From the NCBI GenBank assembly GCA_017516865.1, contig JAFXAU010000009.1, positions 1-64,000 of the forward strand: a DNA stretch of 64,000 nt, written 5' to 3'. This stretch comes from Bacteroidales bacterium. GTDB taxonomy: Bacteria; Bacteroidota; Bacteroidia; Bacteroidales; UBA1715. This document shows positions 25,893 through 33,439 of the stretch, one piece after another. The notes below the pieces were generated by a model, which searched no databases, was not told the DNA's origin, and saw only the letters and a list, made by a program, of their open reading frames with translations. Positions within the stretch are counted from its first letter, which is position 1. Every line of letters begins with the position of its first letter. A program made the translations under genes and the position numbers.

Positions 25893-25928
25893 GTTCACAA
25901 AAAGGTTCACATAAGAGTTCACAAAAGA
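25893..25928 (-). promoter_or_regulatory. Three 12-bp iterons upstream of the AlbA_2 gene
   Basis: GTTCACA begins at 25893, 25905 and 25917, an exact 12-bp period (gttcacaaaaag, gttcacataaga, gttcacaaaaga). They are 35-70 bp upstream of the AlbA_2 start and may be the site of its own winged helix. Confidence 0.55.
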
Positions 25929-25962
25929 TAATTGATTGCACTCAACAAAATCTATCTGTATC

Positions 25963-26011
25963 TATTCTCATTCAAAACTGTACCAGATTCGCAGTGAAAA
26001 GTGTACCACTT
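25963..26011. repeat. Island repeat, copy 3
   Basis: The third copy of the element at 21940 and 24400, in the same orientation. With copy 2 it brackets the AlbA_2 gene as 1.5-kb-spaced direct repeats. No transposase lies next to it. The remaining bases 26012-26102 show no gene. Confidence 0.8.
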
Positions 26012-26102
26012 GGGGACTGTTTTGATGAACTTTATGATTAGTGGAATGTTAGGCAGCCAACCATAGTGGATAAGTCAAGACTCGAGGAAATAATTGTTGG
26101 TT

Positions 26103-29100
26103 TTAGTTATAATAACAGGACTTACACTCAGGTCTATCGAAACATATTCCGTAAGAACTTTTACCACATTGGTGACAATAATTCTCTGAATAATATTCGT
26201 AGCCGCCATACTTATTCCATGTGTAATAACATTTTTTACAATAGGGAATTTGTGGATTATAAGAAATATCCTTTCCACATCGTATGCAATACCCGTCTTG
26301 TTTGCGTATTTTTATTCTCTGAATTGTTTGTGGTGCAGGCTTCTCCTCCTGTTTGACTTCATTGTCTTCTAAATCATCAAAATTGAAGGACTTTTGTGTA
26401 TCAACAATCTTTTTTGAATTAATTATAATTTTTCGTAGTTGTTCATATGATTTCACAAAAGTATTTGAAATCATTAGGAATTGTAACCCTCTCTCATGAC
26501 AGAGTTGCCTTTTTTTTGTGTCGGCGATTTCCCGATTCCGATCTCCAAAATGTTCTCCTCCGTTTATTTCGATGACAATCTTAGGTATCAACTTCCCCAA
26601 CTTCTTTTCATATAATACACAGTCAAATTCACTTTTTTGTTTGCATAAGTCATCATCATCTGAAAATATCTTACTATATGCAACATTTCGTTTTACCTCA
26701 AATGAAGTATGTACGGAACAAAAATGTGATATTGTGGTATAAAATTCATTTTCATATATGCTACCATTTGATTTTCCAATTTCTATTTTGACAGATTCAT
26801 TCATTGGAATAGAAATCTTTCCATTGCTTTTCACATAATTCACCAAATCCAATATATCGGAAGATTTGTTACCAGAACGTATTTTTAAGATGTCTTCGTC
26901 GTAAGCAATGACAAATTTATTTTTAGCCCTTGTCATTGCCACATTTATTAGTTCGGTATTATTTTTTAACCAATCAAATGTTCTTTGACTTGTCCTTTGG
27001 GATAATGCTGTTGAAAGTATTATTGTGGATTTTTCTCCCCCTTGCATTGCATGTACTGTACAACACTCAACATCAGATAGCTTATTTTGTTTTAGCAACG
27101 AATTAATTAACTCTTTTTGGTTCACGAATGGAGTAATAATTGTAGCTTCATGAATGTTATTTCTTTTAAGATAGTTAATTATAGCCAATCCTTCATCTAT
27201 TGCTGAGTTTTTATCAAGAGTATTTGTGTTTTTTACCGGAATAGAGATTAAATCTCCTATTTTCTTTTCAACCTCCGAAAGCTTTAAGCACTTGTAGTAT
27301 TTTTGATTTGAAAAATCAATTATTTTTTTTGCACATCTGTAATGATACCTTAATGTGATTTTGGGTGAAATAGTATCATGCTCTCGCATTATTTCCAGCA
27401 CAGAATGATGTTTGTAATCGTAATCTTTAGGAATTGAAAATTTTTTTCTCAAAGTCTCGTTTATGGAATCCTCTAATACAACGATTGGTTTGAGTTGAAG
27501 TGTGTCTCCAACCATTAATAAAGAATTTGCTTTAGTTATTGGAATTAAAGAGTGTGCAACATTGCATTGTCCTGCTTCATCCATTATTACCAAATCAAAC
27601 ATGTATTGTGGAGAGCCGAGTCGTTGTGCAGAAATGTTAGTTGTAAATATAATTGGAAAGACTTTAACGAATCGCTTCATATTTTCGTCAATTGACAACC
27701 ATTTATTAAATTCTGCTACACGTTCATTTTCATCTTCTAAATAACAGATATTTTTTAAGTCCTGATACGATGGCGTTTGTAATGTTTTTATGTACTTAAT
27801 TGAGGAATAATATAGTAGTTGTTTTAAGTAATAATCCTCACTCAATGGGGTAAATAACTTCCATAGTTCTCTATTATTCACTTCTGGATTCTTCCATATT
27901 TCATTACTTAATACATCAATTGTTTTGCGAATGTTATCAGAAAATTGATTTTTTTCTCCGTTGTTTTTTTTTAAGAGTTTTTGAGCACATTTTAAATCTT
28001 CTTCAAGTTGAAGATGGTATTCTTGCGACTTCAATATTTGCTGTAATCGTTCATTCTTTTCATCGGTCGTTTCCTTAATTTTATTCATTTTTGTTTCATC
28101 AGGACTATTTTCTGTTTGAAATTCAAATAGTTTTCTTAATTCTAAAACAGCCAATTTTACTTGTTCAATATTACCCAATCTGAGAAATGGGAATCTGATT
28201 TTTTCTCCTTTATAATCAATAGAAAGTTTTTCAATAATTCCATTTACAGGTTTATTGTTAGCAGAACATACAAGAATGGTTTTGTTGTTATAGAAACCAT
28301 TCAAAACCACATTCAATATTGTTTGCGTTTTCCCTGTGCCTGGAGGTCCTTGTACAAAAGTCACGGGTTGTTTCATCGCATTGTAAAGAACACGTGTTTG
28401 ATCCACATTTATCTTTTCGTCTGCAATAATTATATGAGGTTCTTTTCTTCTTTTATCGTTGGATGTTATTCTTCCAAATAATGATTTTAAAGGAACATTT
28501 AATTTGTCGGATTGTGCTCGTTCAATAATTTCATTATAGGTTGGTTTTAGATCTATGTTCAAATCTCGTTCCAACAACATTATATTGGGACGAGTATTAA
28601 TGATTTCTCCTTTCCTGAAATTAGATTCCAACATGGCTATACTGTGTTCCTCGTCATCTTGAAATTGTTCTATAAACTCATCAACATTCATTTCTGTGTA
28701 TTGAAATAATGTCGATTTGCAATCCCCAATAAGTTTGTTTTTTTCGTATACTCTGTGTATAAACGATTTATTGAATCGCAATGTATCATCTATGTTCAAT
28801 GTACTTTCAATTGGATTAAATCTAACATTATAAAAGCAAACAATATAATGTTTTTTCCCAATGTCAATAGATAATTTAGATAACGCCAGTTCCTCGTATT
28901 GTTTTCTCTCATTGTCAAAGATTTGCTTGTAACAGATTTTCAGAACATCTTCTTTCTGCTCTTTATTCAATATAATTTTTTTATGTTGCATTAAGTATGA
29001 TACATCTATACCCGCTATCATACCCATGTCACAGTCTTTTTGATAAGGATCATTATCAAAATAATTACAGGTTTCATAATAATCAAGCAAATATTTTACA

Positions 29101-29438
29101 TCAGTATCATAGTCCAACCAAGAATATTTGCTCATATTTTCCGTAATCTTTTTTAACAAAGACTCTGGAACTTCATAATTTGAGAAATCAATTATTTTTG
29201 CGGTTTGTATCTTATGTAAGAAAAGTCCATCTCCGTTTACAAGTGACGCTTCGTCATTTATAGATGGATTGTAAATGAAACACTTTAAACGTGGTTCATG
29301 CTCGTCAAACTTTATATCTTGTATTGCTATCCAATACTTTGTTTCTGCATCTTCGGGTTGCTTCTTGTAGGTTATATAAACCCATTTGGCTTCACGAATT
29401 GCTTGTATTAATGTCTTGCATACTTTATTATCAATCAT
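26103..29438 (-). CDS. SF1 (UPF1-like) helicase fused to a restriction-like nuclease and zinc ribbons
   Basis: 1111 residues. An N-terminal region of ~340 residues has no domain I recognise. An SF1 helicase core follows, with Walker A GPPGTGKT at 364-371, 'VIMDEAGQ', 'MVGDTLQLKPIV', 'HAMQGGEKSTII' and 'NVAMTRAKNKFV'. Then a DUF2726-like PD-(D/E)xK nuclease segment (Asp in 'SEFDCVL', 'IVIEINGGEHF'). The last ~60 residues hold two zinc-ribbon Cys sets (CIRCG, CKKC; CHQCG, CKSC). This layout resembles single-protein anti-phage helicase-nucleases. The start at 29438 is preferred; 29474 is possible. A TATATTTG box at 29442-29449 would leave almost no leader, so the start or the box is uncertain. 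Confidence 0.85.
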   Translation of the reverse strand: MIDNKVCKTLIQAIREAKWVYITYKKQPEDAETKYWIAIQDIKFDEHEPRLKCFIYNPSINDEASLVNGDGLFLHKIQTAKIIDFSNYEVPESLLKKITENMSKYSWLDYDTDVKYLLDYYETCNYFDNDPYQKDCDMGMIAGIDVSYLMQHKKIILNKEQKEDVLKICYKQIFDNERKQYEELALSKLSIDIGKKHYIVCFYNVRFNPIESTLNIDDTLRFNKSFIHRVYEKNKLIGDCKSTLFQYTEMNVDEFIEQFQDDEEHSIAMLESNFRKGEIINTRPNIMLLERDLNIDLKPTYNEIIERAQSDKLNVPLKSLFGRITSNDKRRKEPHIIIADEKINVDQTRVLYNAMKQPVTFVQGPPGTGKTQTILNVVLNGFYNNKTILVCSANNKPVNGIIEKLSIDYKGEKIRFPFLRLGNIEQVKLAVLELRKLFEFQTENSPDETKMNKIKETTDEKNERLQQILKSQEYHLQLEEDLKCAQKLLKKNNGEKNQFSDNIRKTIDVLSNEIWKNPEVNNRELWKLFTPLSEDYYLKQLLYYSSIKYIKTLQTPSYQDLKNICYLEDENERVAEFNKWLSIDENMKRFVKVFPIIFTTNISAQRLGSPQYMFDLVIMDEAGQCNVAHSLIPITKANSLLMVGDTLQLKPIVVLEDSINETLRKKFSIPKDYDYKHHSVLEIMREHDTISPKITLRYHYRCAKKIIDFSNQKYYKCLKLSEVEKKIGDLISIPVKNTNTLDKNSAIDEGLAIINYLKRNNIHEATIITPFVNQKELINSLLKQNKLSDVECCTVHAMQGGEKSTIILSTALSQRTSQRTFDWLKNNTELINVAMTRAKNKFVIAYDEDILKIRSGNKSSDILDLVNYVKSNGKISIPMNESVKIEIGKSNGSIYENEFYTTISHFCSVHTSFEVKRNVAYSKIFSDDDDLCKQKSEFDCVLYEKKLGKLIPKIVIEINGGEHFGDRNREIADTKKRQLCHERGLQFLMISNTFVKSYEQLRKIIINSKKIVDTQKSFNFDDLEDNEVKQEEKPAPQTIQRIKIRKQDGYCIRCGKDISYNPQIPYCKKCYYTWNKYGGYEYYSENYCHQCGKSSYGICFDRPECKSCYYN

Positions 29439-29560
29439 AGACAAATATAAATATTCACAAATATAACGAAACATCTGATATGTTGTCTATGCAAAAAAGT
29501 GCATTTTCAATAAGAAAAAACATTAGAATCTTCTTCTCAAGAAAATCCATTTTAAGATTC

Positions 29561-29610
29561 CCCTAAACTTTCGCCAACCTCTTCCCCCTCCTTAGTTTCC
29601 TGCATTTTCA
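29561..29610. repeat. Left arm of a direct repeat flanking the GNAT/antitoxin pair
   Basis: About 48 bp ending in tttcctgcattttcag is similar (roughly 70-75% by eye) to 30393-30442. On the minus strand both can be read as the end of a protein with LKMQETK and then a stop. It may be the left footprint of a module insertion. Confidence 0.45.
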
Positions 29611-30159
29611 GGATAATTTTGCTATATTCATTAAATCATAATACATTGCTACAGTGTCACCTTTGCTCTTTTCATAACGGATACGTTCTTCATTTCCCAT
29701 AAATTCAAAACCATTTTTTTGATAAAAAGGAACGGCTGACAAATAAGCATCAACCGTTATAAAACGGCAACCTGTTTTGTTGTTTTCCAACATCCAGTGT
29801 TTTATGTAATCAATAACCAACGAACCCCAGTGATTACTTGTATTCTGAAAATCTTTATGTACGGCAAAACGACCTATTTTTACGGCAGGATAATCTTTTC
29901 GGTGCTTTGAATGGGGAAAAATTGATTTGATTTTTCTCCAAAATCCATTAGTGGTTTCTATAGCAGTGATTTTATCGTTCGACAAACTAAAGAATAGAAT
30001 TGTTTTATCCTGTTTTTCAATAAAATACGTTACAGAAAGTAATTGTTTTTGATAATCAAACGAATCTATCAACAAAAAAGAATTTAAATCATCGTCACCA
30101 CAATCAAACTGACGGAAAATATGATTTTCCGTCAATCTTGTAAATATGTCAAAATCCAT
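29608..30159 (-). CDS. GNAT family toxin-like acetyltransferase
   Basis: 183 residues. The N-terminal 'FRQFDCGDDDLNSFL' and the late 'FYQKNGFEF' are typical of TacT/AtaT-type GNAT toxins, which acetylate aminoacyl-tRNA; 'FAVHKDFQNTSNHWGSLV' is in the acetyl-CoA region, although the usual Q/RxxGxG/A is degenerate (QNTSNHWG). It starts on the stop codon of a 54-residue upstream gene (TAATG overlap), the normal order antitoxin then toxin. The weak CoA motif leaves activity open. Confidence 0.8.
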   Translation of the reverse strand: MDFDIFTRLTENHIFRQFDCGDDDLNSFLLIDSFDYQKQLLSVTYFIEKQDKTILFFSLSNDKITAIETTNGFWRKIKSIFPHSKHRKDYPAVKIGRFAVHKDFQNTSNHWGSLVIDYIKHWMLENNKTGCRFITVDAYLSAVPFYQKNGFEFMGNEERIRYEKSKGDTVAMYYDLMNIAKLS

Positions 30160-30323
30160 TAGTGTTGGGAACTTAAAAGAGATTGTAACTTCAAAATGCT
30201 TTTTTCTATGCGACTGCGTTCGGCAATACGTGCATTCAAGTCCTTACATTTTTGGGAATTCTCAATAAAAGCGGAAGCATCCTTTCCGTACAATATTGGG
30301 GTATTTCTAATTGGTTTAGCCAT
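30159..30323 (-). CDS. Small antitoxin-like protein (54 aa)
   Basis: The minus-strand frame begins MAKPIRNTPILYGKDASAF and ends KLQSLLSSQH. It is basic and helical in the second half ('DLNARIAERSRIEKSILKLQ'). Its stop TAA shares one base with the ATG of the GNAT gene. 'RNTPILYGKDASAFI' resembles the N-terminal beta-strand plus helix of small antitoxins paired with GNAT toxins. An inverted repeat and a -7 box lie just upstream. Short length, coupling and operator together make a toxin-antitoxin role likely, though not proven. Confidence 0.75.
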   Translation of the reverse strand: MAKPIRNTPILYGKDASAFIENSQKCKDLNARIAERSRIEKSILKLQSLLSSQH

Positions 30324-30324
30324 A

Positions 30325-30359
30325 AATTGTTATTTTTGTGTTATGCAAAGATAACAATT
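30325..30359 (-). promoter_or_regulatory. Promoter and operator of the GNAT/antitoxin pair
   Basis: A perfect 9-bp inverted repeat, aattgttat (30325-30333) and ataacaatt (30351-30359), encloses a -7 box TATCTTTG (minus strand, 30346-30353). A dimeric antitoxin bound here would cover the transcription start. Confidence 0.65.
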
Positions 30360-30392
30360 TTCCTATAAAGAAGGATTAAAGAGAGAAACTAT

Positions 30393-30500
30393 TTCTAAAC
30401 CCCTCGCCAAAATCCCCCCGTCTTTGTTTCCTGCATTTTCAGTATGGCGAACCATTTCTTGCCCAGGTTCTTGAGCGAGTCCCAACGTGCCGTCGTACGA
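30393..30500 (-). pseudogene. Possible gene remnant and right arm of the repeat flanking the GNAT pair
   Basis: In one minus-strand frame the sequence reads W-D-S-L-K-N-L-G-K-K-W-F-A-I-L-K-M-Q-E-T-K and ends in a stop near 30402. The LKMQETK end also occurs at 29561-29610. I do not recognise the source protein. The 220-bp gap 30324-30543 holds only this and the operator. Confidence 0.35.
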
Positions 30501-30543
30501 TACGCGATCCTTCTTTTTAAAATAAGAATTTCGAGGGGAAATA

Positions 30544-31242
30544 TTATTCTTCCTCTTCATCAAGGTTGATGGTGTCGTCCTTTCCCGCCACAAGAAGTAC
30601 GAACTCGCCTTTGGGCTGTTTTTCCTGAAAATGTTTTATGACGGTAGGAATGCTGCCACGGACAACTTCCTGATATATTTTTGAGATTTCGCGAACGACG
30701 GTCACATTGCGTTCGCCGATAAATTCTTGAATTTGCGTCAAAGTTTTTACGACTCTATGGGGCGATTCGTAGAAAATGATTGTGCGTGTCTCGTCTTTTA
30801 AAGCAAGAAGCCGTGTTTGACGCCCTTTTTTGTGCGGAAGAAAACCTTCGAAGCAGAATCTATCGGTAGTGAAACCGCTCATTACGAGAGCTGGCACGAA
30901 TGCCGTGGCTCCTGGAAGACATTCCACCTCAATGTCGTTTTCAATACAGTTTTTGGTAATCAAATATCCTGGGTCGGAAATTGACGGCGTTCCCGCGTCG
31001 GAAATCAAAGCCGTGAGCGAATTTTCACGGATAATGTCGAGCGTTTTGCCAAGTGTGGCATGCTCGTTAAATTTATGGTGGGCAATCATTTTTGTCTCAA
31101 TGCCGAAATGTTTCAGAAGATTCCCCGAAGTGCGGGTATCTTCGGCAAGAATCAAATCTGCTTGTTTCAGAACTTCGACGGCTCTGAATGTCATATCTTG
31201 CAAATTTCCGACAGGTGTCGGTACGACCACTAACTTTCCCAT
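30544..31242 (-). CDS. rsmI: 16S rRNA (cytidine(1402)-2'-O)-methyltransferase
   Basis: RsmI methylates the ribose of C1402 in 16S rRNA using SAM. The tetrapyrrole-methylase fold is clear: 'VVPTPVGNLQDMTFRAVEVL', 'EDTRTSGNLLKHF', 'SDAGTPSISDPGYL' and 'FEGFLPHK'. I chose the ATG at 31242 (MGKLVVV). The 232-residue length is at the short end, and the C-terminal extra domain of longer RsmI is lacking. It starts 1 bp after the stop of the upstream 203-residue gene. Confidence 0.93.
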   Translation of the reverse strand: MGKLVVVPTPVGNLQDMTFRAVEVLKQADLILAEDTRTSGNLLKHFGIETKMIAHHKFNEHATLGKTLDIIRENSLTALISDAGTPSISDPGYLITKNCIENDIEVECLPGATAFVPALVMSGFTTDRFCFEGFLPHKKGRQTRLLALKDETRTIIFYESPHRVVKTLTQIQEFIGERNVTVVREISKIYQEVVRGSIPTVIKHFQEKQPKGEFVLLVAGKDDTINLDEEEE

Positions 31243-31243
31243 A

Positions 31244-31855
31244 TTACAAATATCTGCGTTCCACAATGGCAAGAAAATCAGTCACGTCGGAGCTTTCGTA
31301 GTCCAAATCGAAAGTGTTTTTCAAATATGAAACAGCTTCTTCGTATGAATTGAGATGATTCAAAAGCGTGACGGTGTTTTCGAACAATTCCTGATTTTTC
31401 GAGAATAAAGCCGCCCGAAAACGGATGCGGTCGTTCGGACCGATTGCACTCATAATGTCTGAAATCGGTTTTTTGCCAAGTATGCTGTTGAGGTCTTGCC
31501 GAGGCTTTGCGGCAAACAAATCTTGCGGAGTTTCTTTGGGCTCTTGCTGAATCGGTGCTGATATGGGTGTTTCTATTCTTACAGCCGTATTTTCGGGCTG
31601 GATTTGAACTTGTGGCTCATCAACTATAGGTTTTTCAACGACCGTTGGCTGTTCCGCAACAGAAATTGTCGGAGTAGGTTGTTTTACCTGTTCACAAGCA
31701 GTATTTGCAGAAAAACAGAGAGAGTCATACGCAGAACGAAGTTTTTGTAAAATTATGTCACGTTCAATGGTTGGAATCTCTTGCAGTGATTGATATTTGC
31801 CGATGAATGAACTAATTTCGTCGAGCAGTTTTTTGATGTCAGAATAGCTTGCCAT
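31244..31855 (-). CDS. Conserved hypothetical protein (203 aa) upstream of rsmI
   Basis: A helical N-terminus, a Pro/Glu/Gln/Val-rich linker (~75-125) and a conserved-looking C-terminal domain with 'LNSILGKKPISDIMSAIGPNDRIRFRAALF'. I have seen similar proteins in Bacteroidetes, without a function. The ATG at 31855 is chosen because a TATTTTTG box lies at 31872-31879. It is translationally linked to rsmI by a 1-bp gap and divergent from mlaE. Confidence 0.75.
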   Translation of the reverse strand: MASYSDIKKLLDEISSFIGKYQSLQEIPTIERDIILQKLRSAYDSLCFSANTACEQVKQPTPTISVAEQPTVVEKPIVDEPQVQIQPENTAVRIETPISAPIQQEPKETPQDLFAAKPRQDLNSILGKKPISDIMSAIGPNDRIRFRAALFSKNQELFENTVTLLNHLNSYEEAVSYLKNTFDLDYESSDVTDFLAIVERRYL

Positions 31856-31871
31856 AGAAAATGAATTTGTA

Positions 31872-31879
31872 CAAAAATA
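31872..31879 (-). promoter_or_regulatory. Promoter -7 box for the 203-aa gene and rsmI
   Basis: The minus strand reads TATTTTTG, 16 bp upstream of the chosen ATG. Confidence 0.55.
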
Positions 31880-31948
31880 ATAACACTTTCTGTTGTAATC
31901 GTCGTAGTTCTTAGAAAAAAATGTATTTTTATGCAAAATTATTTTAGA

Positions 31949-32683
31949 ATGAAATTCTTCTATCATTTAGGACGATATGTGCTGTTGATGAAAAAGGCGA
32001 TTGGCCGTCCCGACGGAAAAAAAATGTTCCTGAGGAACATCGGCAAGGAGATTGTTGCCGTCGGTTACGAGTCGGTCGGCATTGTTGCGTTGATTTCGTT
32101 TTTTATGGGTGGGGTCATGGCAATGCAGTTTGCAATCAACATGGAGAACCCGATTTTGCCTCAATATTTGGTTGGATTGGGTACCCGCGACGTTGTGATT
32201 TTGGAATTTTCATCGTTGGTGATTGCGTTGATTCTGGCGGGAAAAGTCGGTTCAAACATTGCCTCGGAAATAGGTACGATGCGAATTACGCAACAAATTG
32301 ACGCTCTTGATATTATGGGCGTAAATTCTGCCAATTACTTGATTTTGCCAAAAGTTCTCGCCGGTGCGGTATGTTTCCCTGTTCTCTGTTGTTTGAGTAT
32401 CATTACCGGTATTGCCGGCGGTTGGATAATTGGCGATGTGACGGGACTTGTTCCGAGCGGACAGTTCGTACTTGGTCTGACATTCCTGTTTCAGCCGTTT
32501 TATGTAGTTTTTACGAATATTAAAATGTTCCTATTTGGGATTTTAATAACGTCAATTTCAAGTTATTACGGCTACTATGTCAAGGGTGGCTCGCTGCAAG
32601 TCGGACATGCAAGTACGACGGCGGTGGTTGTCAGCAGCGTGGTCGTGTTGTTGTTTGACCTTGTCCTTACCACAATTTTATAA
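31949..32683 (+). CDS. mlaE: MlaE-type ABC transporter permease
   Basis: A 244-residue inner-membrane permease. Core pattern: 'SVGIVALISFFMGGVMAMQF', 'LVIALILAGKVGSNIASEIGTMRITQQIDALDIMG', and later hydrophobic helices. The family moves phospholipids between inner and outer membranes. The ATG at 31949 fits homologues; one at 31931 is possible. mlaF follows after 3 bp. No mlaD gene is adjacent; instead a T9SS protease gene comes next. Confidence 0.92.
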   Translation: MKFFYHLGRYVLLMKKAIGRPDGKKMFLRNIGKEIVAVGYESVGIVALISFFMGGVMAMQFAINMENPILPQYLVGLGTRDVVILEFSSLVIALILAGKVGSNIASEIGTMRITQQIDALDIMGVNSANYLILPKVLAGAVCFPVLCCLSIITGIAGGWIIGDVTGLVPSGQFVLGLTFLFQPFYVVFTNIKMFLFGILITSISSYYGYYVKGGSLQVGHASTTAVVVSSVVVLLFDLVLTTIL

Positions 32684-32686
32684 GAT

Positions 32687-33439
32687 ATGATAGAAGTTCA
32701 AAATGTCTCAAAATCGTTTAACGGTACTCAAATTCTCAAAAACGTGTCGACAGTTTTCGAGGAAGGGAAAGTGAATTGCATCATAGGGAGAAGTGGTTCT
32801 GGTAAAACTGTTCTGATGAAGTCGATAGTCGGTTTGCACGAAGTTGACGAAGGTAAAATTTTGTTTCACGGCAGAAATTATACCGACATGAAGGACAAGC
32901 AGCGCAAGGAAATCCGCAAGGAAATCGGCATGGTGTTCCAAAGCGGCGCGTTGTTCGATTCCGAGACATTGGAAGACAATGTGATGTTCCCGCTTCGTAT
33001 GTTTTCCGACATGAGCGAGGAAGAATGTCGCGAACGGGCGAATTTCTGCTTAAAACGTGTCGAGGTCATCAATAAAAATAAATTGTTTCCTGCCGAAATT
33101 AGCGGTGGTATGCAGAAACGTGTGGCAATTGCCCGTGCCATTGCGCTAAAACCCAAATATTTGCTGTGCGACGAACCAAATTCCGGCTTGGACCCGATTA
33201 CGTCTATTGTGATTGATGAATTACTTCACGGAATTGTAAAAGAGTACAACATCACGGCTATTGTCAACACGCACGACATGAACTCGGTGATGGAAATTGC
33301 CGATAAAATTATTTTTATCTATCAAGGACAGAAATGGTGGGAAGGCTCGAAAGAGGAAATCTGGAGTACTGACAATAAGGAATTGAACGACTTGATTTTT
33401 GCTTCGCCGTTGACTAAAAAAATAAAACAATATATATGA
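32687..33439 (+). CDS. mlaF: MlaF-type ABC transporter ATPase
   Basis: 250 residues. Walker A GRSGSGKT near residue 35, signature ISGGMQKR near 140, Walker B LLCDEPNSGLDP near 160, and the switch His in 'VNTHD'. It energises MlaE. The stop overlaps the start of the subtilisin-like gene by ATGA, so the two are translationally coupled. Confidence 0.93.
   Translation: MIEVQNVSKSFNGTQILKNVSTVFEEGKVNCIIGRSGSGKTVLMKSIVGLHEVDEGKILFHGRNYTDMKDKQRKEIRKEIGMVFQSGALFDSETLEDNVMFPLRMFSDMSEEECRERANFCLKRVEVINKNKLFPAEISGGMQKRVAIARAIALKPKYLLCDEPNSGLDPITSIVIDELLHGIVKEYNITAIVNTHDMNSVMEIADKIIFIYQGQKWWEGSKEEIWSTDNKELNDLIFASPLTKKIKQYI

Noticed and set aside
21940-26011. A complete insertion sequence between the repeat copies
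   Set aside because: No transposase frame lies between or beside them; only repeats remain.
30363-30593. 77-codon minus-strand frame after rsmI
   Set aside because: It overlaps the rsmI 3' end and has low-complexity ends; another frame in the same place looks more protein-like, so at most a remnant is present.
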